64,000 bases of DNA from Corynebacterium kalinowskii (GCF_009734385.1 NZ_CP046452.1:1426001-1490000); one strand, 5' to 3'; numbered from the stretch's first letter, positions 27,216-37,524 are shown. Program-made: numbers and translations. The notes: a model not told the origin generated them from the letters alone.

Positions 27216-28109
27216 ATGTGTGATGCGCTTGCGAATTCGGGAATTGTGGTCGTCGATAAGCCTGCGGGCATGACGTCGCACGATGTGGTGGCCAAGCTGC
27301 GTCGAGCTTTCGGCACCCGAAAGGTTGGCCACGCAGGCACGCTTGATCCGATGGCGACAGGCGTGCTCGTCGCAGGCATCGAGCGTGGCACCAAGTTCCT
27401 CGCGCACATGGTCGCCGAAACCAAGACGTACGAGGCCACCATCCGACTCGGCATGGCCACCACCACCGACGATGCCGAGGGCACCGAGGTCAGTCGCGCC
27501 AGTGCAGCGCTTGTCGACGACTCCAGCATCGATACCTTCATCTCCCAGCTCACCGGGGACATCATGCAGCGGCCAAGCTCAGTCAGCGCCATCAAGATCG
27601 ATGGCAAGCGCGCGCATGAACGCGTCCGCGCCGGCGAAGACGTCGTGATCCCGGAGCGCCCGGTGACAGTCTTCGCCTTTGATGTCCTGGATCGCCGTCG
27701 TGACGAAGAGTTCTACGACCTCGATGTCCGAGTGCACTGTTCCTCCGGAACCTACATCCGCTCGCTGGCCCGCGACCTAGGCGAACTCACCGGAGTCGGC
27801 GGCCACCTGACGGCGCTGCGCCGAACGGCTGTTGGACCATTCACACTGGCTCATGCCCGCACGCTCGCCGAGATTGAAGAATCTCCCTCGTTTTCCTTGA
27901 CGCTTGATCAAGCGCTAGCACTTTCATACCCGGTGCTCGAGGTGACCGAAGCTGAGGGTGCCGACCTAGCGATGGGCAAATGGCTCGAACCGCGCGGACT
28001 CCAGGGCGTGCACGCAGCGATCATGCCCAATGGCCAGGCTGTGGCACTGGTGAAAGAGAAAGGCAAGCGGCTGTCGACGGTGTTCGTGGCGCGCCCTTCG
28101 ACGCTGTAG
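27216..28109 (+). CDS. truB: tRNA pseudouridine(55) synthase TruB
   Basis: Makes pseudouridine 55 in the T-loop of tRNAs. It is 297 aa; the catalytic aspartate is in AGTLDPMATGVL, preceded by VDKPAGMTSHDVV and followed by KTYEATIRLG and CSSGTYIRSLARDLG. The ATG at 27216 is chosen over GTG 27210 because a -10 stands 7 nt before it. It is divergent to ribF, a common neighbour. Confidence 0.94.
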   Translation: MCDALANSGIVVVDKPAGMTSHDVVAKLRRAFGTRKVGHAGTLDPMATGVLVAGIERGTKFLAHMVAETKTYEATIRLGMATTTDDAEGTEVSRASAALVDDSSIDTFISQLTGDIMQRPSSVSAIKIDGKRAHERVRAGEDVVIPERPVTVFAFDVLDRRRDEEFYDLDVRVHCSSGTYIRSLARDLGELTGVGGHLTALRRTAVGPFTLAHARTLAEIEESPSFSLTLDQALALSYPVLEVTEAEGADLAMGKWLEPRGLQGVHAAIMPNGQAVALVKEKGKRLSTVFVARPSTL

Positions 28110-28120
28110 ACACCCAGGCT

Positions 28121-28180
28121 GGATTTGGTTAAGCACCTTGACGAAAACTGCCGAAAAAGTCAGTCTGCATTACCAAATCC
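28121..28180. repeat. Dispersed palindrome, copy 1
   Basis: GGATTTGGTTAAGCA pairs with TGCATTACCAAATCC (13 of 15) around a 30-nt loop. It lies between the convergent genes truB and the phosphopantetheinyl transferase and may also act as terminator. Related copies lie at 48512 and 55777. Confidence 0.7.
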
Positions 28181-28191
28181 GACCGGGCTTA

Positions 28192-28848
28192 CTAGGTCAC
28201 CGCAGTCGTAGCGATCACATATCCATCTCGGACGATCCACCGGCCCGAAATAAATGGTATCGGGGTTGGGCGGACTAAGAGGTAGGAAATGAAGGTGCCG
28301 TCATCGCGCAGGTCGATTTCAGCTTGTTCGAACCCGAGCCAGCGGTGTGTGAGGGGGAACCACGCTTTGTACGTAGCTTCCTTAGCGCAGAACAGCAGTC
28401 TATCCGCACAGTGGACGCCCTGAGCTTTGAGACGATCCAGCTGTTCCAATTCGCCTTCCCGAGCGACAGAAGACAACACACCACTTGGCAACGGTTCTGC
28501 CGGTTCCGCGTCGAGCCCCATGGAACGGACGAGCAGCCGTGGGGCTACGACCGCAGCACGGAAACCATCGGTGTGAGTGAGGGATCCACTGACCGAGGCT
28601 GGCCATAGCGGCATCCCCCGCTCGCCACGCAAAATCGGGGCACCGCTATCACGGCCGAGCTCTTTCAAAGCCTCATGGGCACACCAACGAGCGTCGCCAA
28701 ACTCGGCCTTCCGCACGTCCAGCGAGTGTGCAACCAGAGCGCGTTCAAGTGGATGCAGTTTGTGAAAATGATCCAGCGCAGTGTGCTCAGGACCGGTGCG
28801 AAAAGTCTTGAACTTTGCGGAAGCCGGGAAAAGCGAGCCATCAAGCAT
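28192..28848 (-). CDS. 4'-phosphopantetheinyl transferase
   Basis: Transfers the phosphopantetheine arm of CoA to carrier domains; in Corynebacterium an EntD/Sfp-type enzyme of this sort activates FAS-I and Pks13. It is 218 aa. The magnesium and CoA motifs are MGLDAEPAEPLP and FCAKEATYKAWFPLTHRWLGFEQAEI, and the N-terminal part has LHPLERALVAH. ATG 28848 overlaps the end of the upstream phosphoesterase gene by 8 nt. An open frame extends upstream but only antisense-like composition is found there. Confidence 0.88.
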   Translation of the reverse strand: MLDGSLFPASAKFKTFRTGPEHTALDHFHKLHPLERALVAHSLDVRKAEFGDARWCAHEALKELGRDSGAPILRGERGMPLWPASVSGSLTHTDGFRAAVVAPRLLVRSMGLDAEPAEPLPSGVLSSVAREGELEQLDRLKAQGVHCADRLLFCAKEATYKAWFPLTHRWLGFEQAEIDLRDDGTFISYLLVRPTPIPFISGRWIVRDGYVIATTAVT

Positions 28849-29650
28849 GCTCAACCTCCAGCACGGCATACGGCCACGGCCGATCCTGCGGATAGTTTTC
28901 CCACTCGCGCGGGTAGCCGAGCGACACTTCCACGTGGGGCACGCCGCCCACCTCGATGATTCCCGGCATGTGAAGGTGACCGTAAATGACCTGTTCGGCG
29001 CCATAGCGCTGCGCCCAGGTACGCGTATGTCGGGTGCCGCACCACAGCCCAATCTCCGGCCACGCCAGCTTCATGATCGGGTCTTGGACCAGCGGCCAGT
29101 GGTTGATGAGAATGGTCGGCCCACTCACTCTCCCAAGGCGCTTAATCGAGTACGCGAGCCGGTCCCAACACCAGGCACGGATATCAACAAAGGGGGCGAT
29201 GGCAAACTCGTCGGTCATCACCACTTGAACGTCATGAGCTGCTTGCACCGCCTGCTCAACGGTGTGACCAGGTTGACGGAAGGAGTAATCATAGAGGGTG
29301 AACAGTGGGACGATCGTGCGACCGGCGAAGACCGGGTAGGGGTCTTCGGGGGTGAGGACGTCGATAAGCCTGCAGCCATCCACCAACTCGTCGTACTTGT
29401 CGCGTCCCTTGGCGCGGTCACCGGAGCGGGAGAATAGCTCGTGGTTTCCAGGCACCCAGATGACGCACGCAAAACGCTGTCGCAACCTCGTGAGTTGTTC
29501 GAGGACCAGCTCAGTGCGCTCGGCTACGTCGCCAGCCACGATCAGCCAGTCAGATGGATGCCGAGGTTGGATCGAGTCGATGACCGCACCATTGGCTTTG
29601 ACCGCGGCGTGGAGGTCAGAGACAGCCCACAGCGTTTGCACATGCGTCAC
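28841..29650 (-). CDS. Cytoplasmic metallophosphoesterase
   Basis: Calcineurin-like phosphoesterase of 269 aa, without signal peptide. All metal motifs are intact: SDLHAAV (DxH), AGDVAERTE (GD), PGNHELFSR (GNHE), ILINHWPL and YGHLHMPG (GHxH). The substrate is unknown. It overlaps the start of the phosphopantetheinyl transferase gene by 8 nt, and in Corynebacterium and Mycobacterium the pair is a conserved neighbourhood downstream of the infB/rbfA block. It is therefore probably co-transcribed with the MATE gene upstream (32 nt gap). Confidence 0.85.
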   Translation of the reverse strand: MTHVQTLWAVSDLHAAVKANGAVIDSIQPRHPSDWLIVAGDVAERTELVLEQLTRLRQRFACVIWVPGNHELFSRSGDRAKGRDKYDELVDGCRLIDVLTPEDPYPVFAGRTIVPLFTLYDYSFRQPGHTVEQAVQAAHDVQVVMTDEFAIAPFVDIRAWCWDRLAYSIKRLGRVSGPTILINHWPLVQDPIMKLAWPEIGLWCGTRHTRTWAQRYGAEQVIYGHLHMPGIIEVGGVPHVEVSLGYPREWENYPQDRPWPYAVLEVEHA

Positions 29651-29682
29651 TCGGGTCTCCTTCCTGCTCTTGCATTTCTTGA

Positions 29683-31014
29683 TTATGCCCTATTTTCCGC
29701 CACAACGACCGACTGCGTCCACTTCATACTGAAGAAACGTGCCACGACAGCGATAGCACGAAGCACAATGAAGCTTGCCAAACCGCACCACACGCCCACA
29801 ATTCCCCAGTCGAAGGCGAGCGACAGCCACACCAGGGGCAAGAACCCCAGAACGGCTGCCAGCAGCGTCGCATTGCGGAGGAAGGCCGCGTCGGAAGCGC
29901 CGAGGAGCACACCGTCGAACGCGAAGACAACAGCTCCCACAACAACCATCGCGCACATCAGCCACCACGGGGTGAGCATCGTATCCAGCACGACAGCATC
30001 ATTGGTGAATAGCGCGGGAATGACTTGGTACCCTGCCGCGAGAATCAGCGCTAACACAAGAGCCAGCGCAACCGAATAGCGCACGACCTTCACTGCGATC
30101 TCCCGAGCCGCTGGTATCGAAGTCGCACCCAGCGCAGCTCCGACCAGCGATTGCGCGGCGATTGCCAGCGAATCCAGCACTAGCGTCAAAAAGGACCACA
30201 ACTGCAACATCACCTGGTGTGCCGCGAGCGATGCCGCGCCAAACCTGCCTGCCACCGCAGCCGCCGACACGAACGACACTTGCATGAGCAACGACCGCAA
30301 AATCAGATCTTTACCCATTGCGAGCTGCTGGCCAATGATGCCAAAGTCTGGTCGCCACGAACCCTTATGCGTCACAAGAAGCGCAACGAGGAACCCGCAA
30401 AACGTAATAGTCTCCCCAATGAGGTTCGCCCACGCCGAACCCACAATCCCGTAACGATGCACGAGCACTGGCACGAGCGCCGCACTCGGAATGATTCCGC
30501 ACAGCGTAAAGACAAGAGGTAAGCGCGTGTTTTGGATGCCACGCAACCAGCCATTACCCGCCATCGTGGCCAGAATTAGTGGAATGCCTAGTGCAGCAAC
30601 CCGAAGCCAGCGCGTGGCCTCCTGTGCCACTGGTTGCTCCCCTGCCAGCCACAAACTCAAGGTTGGCGCAGAAAACCACACGAACGTTGCCAGCACTAGG
30701 CCGACCGCACATGCCACCCACGTTGCTTGGACGCCCTCCCGCACAGCATCTGCCCTGCGACCAGCGCCAAACAGCCGCGCCGAACGCGCTGTCGTTCCAT
30801 AAGACAGAAATGTCAGTTGGGTGGTCACTTGGGCTTGAATCGTCGTCGCAGCGCCCAGAGCCGCTAAGTCAGTGGTGCCGAGCCGACCCACCACAGCTGT
30901 GTCCAAAAGTAGGTACAGCGGGGTTGCTGCCAGCACACCCAACGCGGGCAAAGCAAGACCGAAAATGGTGCGCGCATCAACGCGCACCGCCTTATCGACG
31001 CCCATAGCAGCCAC
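29683..31014 (-). CDS. MATE family efflux transporter (DinF-like)
   Basis: Na+ or H+ driven multidrug/organic cation exporter of the MATE superfamily. It is 443 aa with about twelve hydrophobic segments, starting ARTIFGLALPALGVLAATPLYLLLDTAVVGRLG, which is the family's first repeat. A GTG start abuts the stop of the DHH gene, and ATG 31005 is an alternative. The substrate is not predictable. It sits in the nusA-infB-rbfA transcription unit as in other Actinobacteria. Confidence 0.88.
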   Translation of the reverse strand: MAAMGVDKAVRVDARTIFGLALPALGVLAATPLYLLLDTAVVGRLGTTDLAALGAATTIQAQVTTQLTFLSYGTTARSARLFGAGRRADAVREGVQATWVACAVGLVLATFVWFSAPTLSLWLAGEQPVAQEATRWLRVAALGIPLILATMAGNGWLRGIQNTRLPLVFTLCGIIPSAALVPVLVHRYGIVGSAWANLIGETITFCGFLVALLVTHKGSWRPDFGIIGQQLAMGKDLILRSLLMQVSFVSAAAVAGRFGAASLAAHQVMLQLWSFLTLVLDSLAIAAQSLVGAALGATSIPAAREIAVKVVRYSVALALVLALILAAGYQVIPALFTNDAVVLDTMLTPWWLMCAMVVVGAVVFAFDGVLLGASDAAFLRNATLLAAVLGFLPLVWLSLAFDWGIVGVWCGLASFIVLRAIAVVARFFSMKWTQSVVVAENRA

Positions 31015-31983
31015 TTACCTACCGACGGACTCCGCCACGTGCAGCAAATCCGAATGGACTTGAGCGACAGTGCCCTCCGTGGTGTACCCAGCCGCTTGGA
31101 CATGACCCCCGCCACCAAGTTTGCCAGCAATGGCGGAAACATCTAGGTCCTTGGTGGTGCGCAGGGATACTGCGAACCAGCCAGGCGAATATTCCTTGAA
31201 GACCACGCTAAGATCGGCGGAGTCGATACCACGGACGTAGTCGACGAGGCCTTCGACCTCGGACATTGATTGCCCTGCAATCACGTCGTGGGTGGCCGTG
31301 AGGATTGCGACTTGCAGGTCTCCCGCCTGTCGCAGCTCGATGCCGGACAGCACTTTGCCCACCATCTTGAGTCCGCTGAGGCTGACGTCGTCGATAAGCT
31401 GGCCCGCAATGACGCGGGTGTCGAGGCCATGCGCGACCAGCTCGCCGGCCAGAGTGTGCATCTGGGGACGACCCCACCGGAAGTTGCCGGTGTCGGTGAC
31501 CAAGCCCGCGTACAAGCTGTGCGCGATGCCGGTGTTCAGCGAGACTTCGAGGTCACGCAGCCACTCGCGCAAAATCGTCGTGGTGGATTCAGCAGAATGA
31601 TCAAGAAGATTGACATCGCCGAACCCAGAGTTAGATGCATGATGGTCCACCATGATCAGTGGCACACCACAGGTTTCTAGGTACTCCCGAAAGGCGCCAG
31701 CGCGATCAATCGAGCCACAGTCGACAACCACGTGGAGGTCCACCTGTGGAAGCACGGCCGCACACGAGACATCGCTCGCGAACGGGATCGACAACAGATT
31801 GCTTGCGAATGCATCCTCTTGCCCAATCCACCCGGACGCATCCTTACCCAACTGCTGAAATGCCTGCAGCAATGTGCTCACACTGCCAATAGCATCTGCG
31901 TCGGGACGAACATGCCCGATCACCGCGATGGACGTCGCCTGAGCAACCAGCGCGGTGGCGGCGGAAAAAGGCAGAGGATTCAT
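31015..31983 (-). CDS. DHH family phosphoesterase, NrnA-type
   Basis: Likely nano-RNase / 3'-phosphoadenosine phosphatase of the NrnA type, acting on short oligoribonucleotides or pAp (some relatives cleave cyclic di-AMP). It is 322 aa. The DHH-domain motifs are GHVRPDADAIGS, VDCGS and VDHHASNSGFGDVN; the C-terminal DHHA1 domain ends GGGGHVQAAGY. It starts 3 nt after rbfA on the same strand. Which substrate dominates is an inference from family. Confidence 0.85.
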   Translation of the reverse strand: MNPLPFSAATALVAQATSIAVIGHVRPDADAIGSVSTLLQAFQQLGKDASGWIGQEDAFASNLLSIPFASDVSCAAVLPQVDLHVVVDCGSIDRAGAFREYLETCGVPLIMVDHHASNSGFGDVNLLDHSAESTTTILREWLRDLEVSLNTGIAHSLYAGLVTDTGNFRWGRPQMHTLAGELVAHGLDTRVIAGQLIDDVSLSGLKMVGKVLSGIELRQAGDLQVAILTATHDVIAGQSMSEVEGLVDYVRGIDSADLSVVFKEYSPGWFAVSLRTTKDLDVSAIAGKLGGGGHVQAAGYTTEGTVAQVHSDLLHVAESVGR

Positions 31984-31986
31984 CTG

Positions 31987-32415
31987 CTATTCGTCCTTAT
32001 ATGGGTTTTCATCACCGGCAGGCCTTGCCCCTTCGGCCAGCTTGCGCAACTCCTCGTCGCGCTTGCGGGCCTTGGCGAGCAACGCCTCCATGTGAGCGGA
32101 AGCCTCCGGAACGGTATCCAGATTAAAGGACAAGGTTGGAGTGAAGCGGACACCCAACTGATCACCAACGATCTTTCGAAGCTGGCCACGAGCCCGGTGC
32201 AGAGCTTCTGCAGCGGCCTCCGTGTCCGGAGCCTCATCGATCGTCGCACCACGCACGGTGTAGTACACCGTGGCGTCGTGCAGATCGCCGCTCACCGTAC
32301 AGTCGGTAATCGTCACGAACTCAAGTCGGCGATCCTTGATCTGCAGCTCCACTGCGGAAGCCACGATCTGGAGGATGCGCTTGGCAAGCCTAGCGGAACG
32401 AGCGTTGTCTGCCAC
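31987..32415 (-). CDS. rbfA: 30S ribosome-binding factor RbfA
   Basis: Late assembly factor of the 30S subunit with a KH-like fold. It is 142 aa, with [18 protein letters not shown] at the N-terminus and [26 protein letters not shown] near the C-terminus. It is separated from infB by a stable hairpin region, and the ATG has only a weak SD-like GGAG. It leads into the DHH gene 3 nt later. Confidence 0.93.
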   Translation of the reverse strand: MADNARSARLAKRILQIVASAVELQIKDRRLEFVTITDCTVSGDLHDATVYYTVRGATIDEAPDTEAAAEALHRARGQLRKIVGDQLGVRFTPTLSFNLDTVPEASAHMEALLAKARKRDEELRKLAEGARPAGDENPYKDE

Positions 32416-32438
32416 GGATAACTCCTAAACCTTGGGGC

Positions 32439-32498
32439 GAATGTGGCCCTCTGTACGGACGTTTCTAGCTTAATTCGTCCGATCTGAGGGCCACATTC
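32439..32498 (-). terminator. Long hairpin between infB and rbfA
   Basis: GAATGTGGCCCTC pairs with GAGGGCCACATTC (perfect 13 bp), with an inner CGGACG/CGTCCG stem. There is no T-tract directly after the outer stem, so it may be a partial terminator or an mRNA processing and stabilising element that limits read-through to rbfA. Confidence 0.6.
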
Positions 32499-32505
32499 AA
32501 CTTTC

Positions 32506-35415
32506 TTAATCGCGAGGAATCTCGACCATTTCGTACACCTCAATGGTGTCGCCAACCTGAATATCAGGGTAGGACAGCACCATACCGCACTCGTAACCTG
32601 CGGTTACCTCGACAGCATCGTCCTTCTCGCGGCGGAGGGAATCGATGTTCGTCTTCTCCACGATAACGTTGCCGTCGCGGATGAGTCGAGCCTGAGCGTT
32701 GCGACGCACCTTGCCGGATTCGACCATACAACCTGCAATGAGGCCGACAGCAGAAGCCTTGAAGATCGCACGGATCTCGGCCTTGCCCACTTCCCGCTCT
32801 TCGTAGATTGGCTTGAGCATGCCCTTGAGAGCCTGCTCAATCTCTTCGATAGCGCGGTAAATGATGGAGTAGTAACGAATCTCGACACCTTCGGCGTTAG
32901 CTTCCTCAGTGGCCTTGCCTTCAGCGCGAACGTTGAAGCCAATGATCACTGCGTCGGAAGCAGCTGCCAGGGAGACGTTGGTCTGCGTCACAGCACCGAC
33001 ACCACGGTCGATGATGTTGAGCTGCACTTCGTCGTCCACTTCGATCTTGAGCAGAGCCTCTTCCAGAGCTTCGACAGAACCTGCATTGTCGCCCTTGAGG
33101 ATGAGGTTGAGGGTCGAAGTTTCCTTGAGCACTGCATCCAGATCTTCCAGGGATACGCGCTTGCGGGTCTTCGCTGCCAGCGCGTTGCGCTTGCGGGCGC
33201 TGCGTTGGTTAGCGATCTGGCGTGCCACGCGGTCGTCTTCTACCACGAGGATGTTGTCGCCGGCACCAGGTACCGAGTTAAGGCCCTGGACCTGGACTGG
33301 ACGGGATGGACCCGCAGCTTCAACGTCCTCGCCGTATTCGTCCACCATGCGACGAACACGACCGAAGGCGTCACCCACAACAATGGACTCGCCGACACGG
33401 AGGGTACCGCGCTGAATGAGGATGGTGGCCACTGGGCCACGGCCACGGTCCAGGTGCGCTTCGATAGCAACACCCTGTGCATCCATGTCTGGGTTAGCGC
33501 GCAGGTCGAGGGAAGCATCTGCGGTGAGCAAGACAGCCTCGAGCAGTGCGTCGATATTCGTGCCCTGCTTTGCAGAGATGTCCACGAACATGGTCTCGCC
33601 GCCGTACTCTTCTGGAACCAGGCCATATTCGGTCAGCTGACCACGGATCTTCTCCGGGGATGCGCCTTCCTTATCGATCTTGTTCACAGCCACGACGATT
33701 GGGACGTCGGCAGCCTGAGCGTGGTTGATTGCTTCCACGGTCTGAGGCATGACGCCATCATCGGCGGCAACGACGAGGATCGCGATATCAGTGGACTTGG
33801 CACCACGGGCACGCATAGCCGTAAAGGCTTCGTGACCTGGGGTATCCAGGAACGTAATGGTGCGATCTTGCTCCTCGAGGTGAACCTCGACCTGGTAGGC
33901 GCCGATGCCCTGGGTGATGCCACCGGCTTCGCCCTTACCAACGTTTGCCTGGCGGATCGTATCCAGCAAACGAGTCTTACCGTGGTCAACGTGACCCATG
34001 ACGGTGACCACTGGTGGACGAGACGCGAGGTCTTCTTCTGTGCCTTCGTCTTCACCGAACTGCAGGTCAAAGCTCTCCAGGAGCTCACGGTCTTCGTCCT
34101 CTGGGGAGACGACCTGGACCTTGTAGTTCATTTCTTCACCGAGCAGCATCAGAGTCTCTTCAGACACGGATGCGGTTGCAGTGACCATTTCACCAAGGTT
34201 GAACAACGCCTGGACGAGTGCTGCTGCGTCTGCGCCGATCTTCTCAGCGAAGTCAGACAGGGATGCACCGCGAGCAAGACGCAGGGTTGCACCCTGACCG
34301 TCAGGCAGGCGTACGCCACCGATGACGTTAGGGGCCTGCATTGCCTCGTATTCGCTACGCTTCTGGCGCTTCGACTTACGACCCTTGCGAGGTGCGCCAC
34401 CAGGACGTCCGAAAGCACCAGCAGTACCGCCGCGACGACCGCCGCGAGCGCCACCAGGTCCACCGGTGCCGCCACCTGGACGGTTAAAGCCGCCACCCTG
34501 GCCGCCGCCAGCGCCTGGGCCACCGGAGCCGCCACGACCGCGTCCGCCACCGGCGGCGCGCGTAGGCATCTGACCTGGCGTAGGTGCGTTGTTAGGCATC
34601 ATCGCTGGCGATGGACGACGTCCGCCACCCTGACGTTCCTCGGAACCGGATGCTGCGCCCTGTGGGCGAGCGTCACGACGCTGCGGGCCACCCTGACCTG
34701 GGCGAGGTCCACCTTGACCAGGACGTGGGCCACCCTGGCCCGGACGAGGTCCGCCCTGACCTGGACGTGGAGCACCCTGGCCCGGACGACCGCCGCCTGG
34801 GCGTGGTCCACCTGGACGTGGTGCTGGTCGCTCAGAAGAACCACCAGTGGAGAAAGGATTGTTAGCTACTCGTGGCGCGCGAGCACCAGGCTTCGGTCCT
34901 GGCTTTGCCATTGGACGTGGCATCGCTGGAGCTTGATCCTGAGCTGGCTTAGGTGCACCCGGCTTTGGCGTGCTTGGCTTCGGAGTAGCTGGCTTAGGAG
35001 CACCCGGCTTGGCGGATTCCGCCTGTGGAGCCTGGAACTTAGGGGTCTGCTCGGCTGCGGCACGTGGTGCCGGAGCGGGCTTGACAGCTGGCTTAGGCGC
35101 ACCAGGCTTGGCTGCCGCGGCAGCAGGCTTTGGAGCTCCTGGTTGAGCAGGTGCTGGTGTGGCCGCAGGCTTCTTGGCGGCACCAGGCTTGGCTGCAGCT
35201 ACACCTGGCTTAGGCGCAGCAGGCTTTGCCTGGTCCTTCGCAGGCGAGCCGCTTTTCTTCTCGTAAAACTGGGCCATCTTCTTGACCACAGGTGGTTCAA
35301 TGGTGGAAGACGCGGTCTTCACAAACTCGCCCTGGTCTTTCAGGGTTGCGAGTAGTTCCTTGCTGGTAATACCGAGTTGCTTTGCAAGCTCATGTACACG
35401 TAGCTTTCCGGGCAC
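32506..35415 (-). CDS. infB: Translation initiation factor IF-2
   Basis: GTPase that brings initiator tRNA to the ribosome. It is 969 aa, long because of an N-terminal region of about 350 residues made of Pro/Ala/Lys and Gly/Arg-rich low-complexity sequence, including five tandem GPRPGQG units (near 34683-34790). The GTPase follows: G1 GHVDHGKT, G3 DTPGHEAF, G4 NKID. Domains II to IV follow. GTG 35415 has the SD GAGGAG 4 nt upstream. It belongs to the nusA-infB-rbfA cluster. Confidence 0.95.
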   Translation of the reverse strand: MPGKLRVHELAKQLGITSKELLATLKDQGEFVKTASSTIEPPVVKKMAQFYEKKSGSPAKDQAKPAAPKPGVAAAKPGAAKKPAATPAPAQPGAPKPAAAAAKPGAPKPAVKPAPAPRAAAEQTPKFQAPQAESAKPGAPKPATPKPSTPKPGAPKPAQDQAPAMPRPMAKPGPKPGARAPRVANNPFSTGGSSERPAPRPGGPRPGGGRPGQGAPRPGQGGPRPGQGGPRPGQGGPRPGQGGPQRRDARPQGAASGSEERQGGGRRPSPAMMPNNAPTPGQMPTRAAGGGRGRGGSGGPGAGGGQGGGFNRPGGGTGGPGGARGGRRGGTAGAFGRPGGAPRKGRKSKRQKRSEYEAMQAPNVIGGVRLPDGQGATLRLARGASLSDFAEKIGADAAALVQALFNLGEMVTATASVSEETLMLLGEEMNYKVQVVSPEDEDRELLESFDLQFGEDEGTEEDLASRPPVVTVMGHVDHGKTRLLDTIRQANVGKGEAGGITQGIGAYQVEVHLEEQDRTITFLDTPGHEAFTAMRARGAKSTDIAILVVAADDGVMPQTVEAINHAQAADVPIVVAVNKIDKEGASPEKIRGQLTEYGLVPEEYGGETMFVDISAKQGTNIDALLEAVLLTADASLDLRANPDMDAQGVAIEAHLDRGRGPVATILIQRGTLRVGESIVVGDAFGRVRRMVDEYGEDVEAAGPSRPVQVQGLNSVPGAGDNILVVEDDRVARQIANQRSARKRNALAAKTRKRVSLEDLDAVLKETSTLNLILKGDNAGSVEALEEALLKIEVDDEVQLNIIDRGVGAVTQTNVSLAAASDAVIIGFNVRAEGKATEEANAEGVEIRYYSIIYRAIEEIEQALKGMLKPIYEEREVGKAEIRAIFKASAVGLIAGCMVESGKVRRNAQARLIRDGNVIVEKTNIDSLRREKDDAVEVTAGYECGMVLSYPDIQVGDTIEVYEMVEIPRD

Positions 35416-35433
35416 TTTTCTCCTCTAGGTTTT

Positions 35434-35473
35434 CTAGAAGCGTCCAGGCCGTCGAAAAGCCGGGCGCTTCTAG
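35434..35473 (-). promoter_or_regulatory. Hairpin in the infB leader
   Basis: CTAGAAGCG and CGCTTCTAG form a perfect 9-bp stem with an inner CCCGGC/GGCCTGG-like stem. It lies between ylxR and the infB SD, where it could attenuate or be a processing site. Confidence 0.4.
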
Positions 35474-35517
35474 GTGTCTATATTGACGTTCATCGCTGAT
35501 GCTTCATCGGGTGCTCA

Positions 35518-35835
35518 TCAGTGTTGTAGTCCTTCTTGTTTCGTTGTCGTGTCCAGCAGGTATTGCCGGACGAGACGTGTGTCTAGCAGGCTAGACACCT
35601 TAAACGCGCGCCCAAAGGCTTTACGTTGTTCAGCAGTATCCAACGCCTCGAGCGTTGGAGTTATCCATGCGCCCCGGCCTGGAAACTTTCGTTCCAGGTC
35701 AGGAACCACAACGTTAGGTTCAGAGGTGCTGAGAACAGTACGCAGCAGCTGAAAATCAGGAAGCGTTTTCCGGGTGGCGATACAGGTTCTCAGTCGTTCA
35801 GTCTTTCCTGGGGAAAGCAGCTGGGACTGGGTCAT
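35518..35835 (-). CDS. YlxR/DUF448 family RNA-binding protein
   Basis: Small basic RNA-binding protein of the YlxR family, which in Bacillus (RnpM) modulates RNase P. It is 105 aa with the family core RTCIATRKTLPDFQLLR and PDLERKFPGRGAWITPT. The SD GAAAGG stands 6 nt before the ATG. Standard position between nusA and infB. A perfect 9-bp palindrome lies in its coding end (35579-35598). Confidence 0.88.
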   Translation of the reverse strand: MTQSQLLSPGKTERLRTCIATRKTLPDFQLLRTVLSTSEPNVVVPDLERKFPGRGAWITPTLEALDTAEQRKAFGRAFKVSSLLDTRLVRQYLLDTTTKQEGLQH

Positions 35836-35902
35836 GCACGGCCTTTCTGGAACTCACTTCATTGGTCAAACGTTGGGCTGAAAATGGCAGTAGAATATCG
35901 CC

Positions 35903-35920
35903 GGCCCGCGCACGGGCCGT
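35903..35920. promoter_or_regulatory. GC hairpin between ylxR and nusA
   Basis: CGGCCCG-CGCA-CGGGCCG, a perfect 7-bp stem in the gap downstream of nusA. There is no T-tract, so its role is unknown. Confidence 0.3.
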
Positions 35921-35979
35921 TGACTACTCTACGCCACCTCGGGCCAAAAGTTAACCCGAGGTTCACCCGACACGGCTCT

Positions 35980-36966
35980 TTATTCAGCGTCGGAACGAAT
36001 ATCGATCTTCCAACCGGTCAGTCGCGCAGCCAAGCGGGCATTTTGACCTTCCTTGCCGATGGCAAGAGACAACTGGTAATCCGGTACCGTGACCTGGGCA
36101 TGCTGTGCTTCGTGGTCGATAACTTCCACGTGTACCACCTTGGACGGGGCCAGAGCGTTACCGACATATTTGGCGGAATCGTCGTCATAGTCGACGATGT
36201 CGATCTTCTCACCGCCAAGCTCGGTCATGATGTTGTTCACACGCTGACCGCGTGGGCCGATGCATGCTCCCTTAGCATTGAGCCCTCTCACCGTGGCGCG
36301 GACAGCGATCTTGGTGCGATGGCCAGCCTCGCGGGCAATTCCCATGATCTCTACAGCACCGTCAGCAACCTCGGGAACTTCAAGTTCAAAGAGACGACGG
36401 ACTAGTTCTGGGTGAGTACGGGAGAGATTGATCTGAACATTTCGTGGCTGGCGGTTGACCTCAACAATGAAGGTCTTTACGCGGTCACCGTGCTTGAGCT
36501 TCTCCCCTGGAATCTGCTCGCCAGGAAGCAACAGGCCATCCTGACCATCAAGTTCCGTGCCCAGGTTGACTACGACCATGCCGCGCTCGTTTGCCATGGC
36601 ATCGGCTTCAACGATGCCGGAGACAACCGTGCCCTCGAGTCCGGAGTACTGGTCATAAGCCTGGGATGCTTCTGCTTCACGCAGCTTCTTTACAATCGCA
36701 TCTCGCACGGCCAGTGCTCCCACACGACCGAAATCTTGTGGCGTGTCGTCGTATTCGGTGACGTTGCCGTTCTCATCGCGCTCGGAAGCGATGACGGACA
36801 CTGTTCCACTGACCTGGTCAATGTCAATGCGGGCGCGAGTGCCTTCGTTCCCCGGAGACGCCTTGTAGGTGTCCAGCAAGGCTTGACCGATAGTCACGAT
36901 GAGGTCCTGGACAGAAACTTGCTTGTCCTTTTCGATGGCCTCCAAAGCCTTGATGTCAATATTCAC
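35980..36966 (-). CDS. nusA: Transcription elongation/termination factor NusA
   Basis: RNA polymerase-associated factor in pausing, termination and antitermination. It is 328 aa, with N-terminal domain, S1 ([15 protein letters not shown]) and two KH domains ([22 protein letters not shown] and [22 protein letters not shown]). There are no C-terminal acidic repeats, as in other Actinobacteria. The start is GTG 36966, which has an SD AGAGGAAAA, overlaps the rimP stop by 4 nt (GTGA) and gives [15 protein letters not shown]. Confidence 0.95.
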   Translation of the reverse strand: MNIDIKALEAIEKDKQVSVQDLIVTIGQALLDTYKASPGNEGTRARIDIDQVSGTVSVIASERDENGNVTEYDDTPQDFGRVGALAVRDAIVKKLREAEASQAYDQYSGLEGTVVSGIVEADAMANERGMVVVNLGTELDGQDGLLLPGEQIPGEKLKHGDRVKTFIVEVNRQPRNVQINLSRTHPELVRRLFELEVPEVADGAVEIMGIAREAGHRTKIAVRATVRGLNAKGACIGPRGQRVNNIMTELGGEKIDIVDYDDDSAKYVGNALAPSKVVHVEVIDHEAQHAQVTVPDYQLSLAIGKEGQNARLAARLTGWKIDIRSDAE

Positions 36967-37517
36967 TTGTTTTCCTCTCGCCACGCTATGGCTTCGTCGA
37001 ATGTCTTGGCCGCGAGTTCAGACTCGTCGGCGGGAACTTTTGAGAATTCAATTTCTACCACTGCGTGGTGTTCCTTGGCCAATTCCAGTTCGGTTACTTC
37101 CAGCTTTTTCCCGGTTCGTGTGACGAGAATGACGGTGTCGGCGGCGTCGTTAAGCGCCCCGATGCGCGCAAATTCGCGTTGACCCTCGCGGGTGATGGCG
37201 ACCTTGCGCCCCTGGTTGCGGCGCCAATGACGCGGCGCGGTGAGCGGCGTATCGACGCCCGGGGTTGACAGCTCAAGGCTGTAGCCAGGGCCAAACGAGA
37301 CATCGCCACGCTCCTCGGCCGCATCGAGCTGGGTGGAGAGTTCATTCGACACGACCTCCAGGAGGTCGAGGTCCGGTCGTTGATCACGATCCACCGCAAT
37401 CGAGACGACAGACTTCGCGCCTGCCTTCGTGATCTTCAACTCTTCAAGATCCAGCTGATAGCTGCTGAGAGTCGGCGTGATGAGCTCGGTAATTTTATCT
37501 GCGGTGGGAAAAGCCAT
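36963..37517 (-). CDS. rimP: Ribosome maturation factor RimP
   Basis: Assists 30S assembly by binding S12. It is 184 aa with the family parts [21 protein letters not shown] and [30 protein letters not shown] 37517 follows a -10 TATTGT by 7 nt with no SD, consistent with leaderless initiation; a nearby GTG 37526 is rejected for that reason. It is the first gene of the nusA-infB operon and is coupled to nusA by a GTGA overlap. Confidence 0.93.
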   Translation of the reverse strand: MAFPTADKITELITPTLSSYQLDLEELKITKAGAKSVVSIAVDRDQRPDLDLLEVVSNELSTQLDAAEERGDVSFGPGYSLELSTPGVDTPLTAPRHWRRNQGRKVAITREGQREFARIGALNDAADTVILVTRTGKKLEVTELELAKEHHAVVEIEFSKVPADESELAAKTFDEAIAWREENK

Positions 37518-37524
37518 GGCTACC

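Noticed and set aside
33205..35355. Open frame of 716 codons on the plus strand
   Set aside because: Antisense to infB; Trp/Thr/Arg-rich nonsense protein.
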